Source: Bacteroidota bacterium
Lineage (GTDB): Bacteria; Bacteroidota; Kryptoniia; Kryptoniales; JAKASW01
DNA: 6,457 nt
Direction of reading: 5' to 3'
Assembly: GCA_021785235.1 (NCBI GenBank)
Contig: JAJYGB010000553.1
Location: forward strand, 1-6,457
Of this stretch, positions 5,820 through 6,457 are shown piece after piece. The position numbers and the translations under genes were made by a program. Numbering within the stretch: the stretch's first letter is position 1; each line of letters opens with the position of its first letter. Under the pieces are notes generated by a model, which had not been told where the DNA came from, searched no databases, and was given only the letters and a program-made list of their open reading frames with translations.

Positions 5820-6457
5820 TCACACTTCGGTGCGAGTGTTGTTGCGAATCGGTTGAGGCGCGCTTGCCTCGAGATTACGTCCCGTCTTTCCCTCGAGCAC
5901 GGCGATATGGCTTGAGCAAGGATGGTTTCTCACTTCCCTGACAACCTTCAGCGCGGCTTTCTCCAGCAATCCGGCAATGCCGTTACCTTTCACAAACGAT
6001 TTAAAATTCCGGTAATGTTCCGTCCCGGCGGCGTACTCGACCAGCTCGTTGAGCAGTCCGCAATAATTCCTCGGCGGGGGTACCAGGTAATCCACGATGA
6101 TGATTTTCTCCGCAACCGTCGCGAGCGCGAACAAAAGTACGTCCCTGTCCTCTTTCGCGATCTCGTGAATCACGTACGAGACGACTGCAAAATCATAGTC
6201 GACATTGCTCTTCTCCAGGAAACCGAACGCGTCGGTATGATGGATGAGGACCTTGCCGGCCGGCGACCCCGCAAGTTTGGCTCGCGCAATCCCGATGTTT
6301 TTTTCCGAAGGGTCTATTATCTCAATCCTGCCGCACTTGTCCAATAGCTGAGACGCCAACCTTCCCGTTCCGCAGCCGACATCCAGGACTGAAGATCCTT
6401 CAGTCAGTATCTCCTTCACCTGGGCAAACACCTTGTCCTGGTGGGGAGCAATGAACA
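5820..6457 (-). CDS. Class I SAM-dependent methyltransferase (partial, N-terminus off right edge)
   Basis: A cytoplasmic S-adenosylmethionine-dependent methyltransferase of the Rossmann-fold class. Motif I is VLDVGCGTG, followed by the ribose-binding acidic strand end IEIIDPSEKNI, motif II YDFAVVSYVIHEI, then KIIIVDYLVPPP. The C-terminal part has the AGTEHYRNFKSF and GIAGLLEKAAL blocks common in UbiE-like small-molecule methyltransferases; the substrate is unknown. A GTG at 6431-6429 could serve as a start, but the open frame continues upstream to the window edge as FIAPHQDK running straight into VFAQVKEIL. That matches the helix that normally precedes motif I in this fold, so the true start is at or beyond position 6457 and the gene is cut. 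The stop is TGA at 5822-5820. It converges on the metal-importer operon with 109 bases between stops and shows no clear functional link to it. Confidence 0.85.
   Translation of the reverse strand, partial: FIAPHQDKVFAQVKEILTEGSSVLDVGCGTGRLASQLLDKCGRIEIIDPSEKNIGIARAKLAGSPAGKVLIHHTDAFGFLEKSNVDYDFAVVSYVIHEIAKEDRDVLLFALATVAEKIIIVDYLVPPPRNYCGLLNELVEYAAGTEHYRNFKSFVKGNGIAGLLEKAALKVVREVRNHPCSSHIAVLEGKTGRNLEASAPQPIRNNTRTEV

Noticed and set aside
5922..6347. 141-codon plus-strand open frame opposite the methyltransferase
   Set aside because: Complement of a gene with clear SAM-binding motifs.

Overview
The window looks like a piece of a chromosome from a Gram-negative bacterium. Two genes encode secreted or outer-membrane proteins: one has a signal peptide and a terminal Phe typical of a beta-barrel, the other has a clear signal peptide. 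The combination of an outer-membrane barrel carrying a Kre9/KNH-like domain, a secreted partner gene and strong GGAGG-type ribosome sites suggests the Bacteroidota/Ignavibacteria (FCB) side of the tree. That placement is an inference from protein style, not proof. I see no phage, insertion sequence, CRISPR array, tRNA or rRNA.

Layout, left to right. (1) Positions 1-2137, minus strand: a two-gene surface unit. A 654-residue beta-barrel protein is read first (2137 to 173), followed 49 bases later by the start of a secreted protein (123 to 1) that runs off the left edge. (2) Positions 2138-2403: the upstream region of that unit, 266 bases without a gene, with an AT-rich patch, two short perfect inverted repeats and a hairpin. 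(3) Positions 2404-4033, minus strand: a small NifX/NifB-type (dinitrogenase iron-molybdenum cofactor family) protein with a His-rich tail and, upstream of it, a 379-residue protein that I do not recognise. The latter carries two copies of a four-cysteine, probably metal-binding, module. (4) Positions 4034-4238: a divergent intergenic region of 205 bases with a GC-rich hairpin. (5) Positions 4239-5710, plus strand: a two-gene operon for an ABC importer of the zinc/manganese/iron class (ATPase, then permease) with no substrate-binding protein in view. (6) Positions 5711-5819: a convergent intergenic region with small inverted repeats. (7) Positions 5820 to the right edge, minus strand: a class I SAM-dependent methyltransferase cut by the window end.

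How the genes may work together. The metal ABC importer, the Cys-rich duplicated protein on the other side of its promoter region and the His-tailed NifX-like protein form a plausible metal-handling neighbourhood spanning 2404-5710. The link is by position and by visible metal-ligand residues only. The barrel and its secreted partner form a separate cell-envelope unit. The methyltransferase shows no functional tie to its neighbours.
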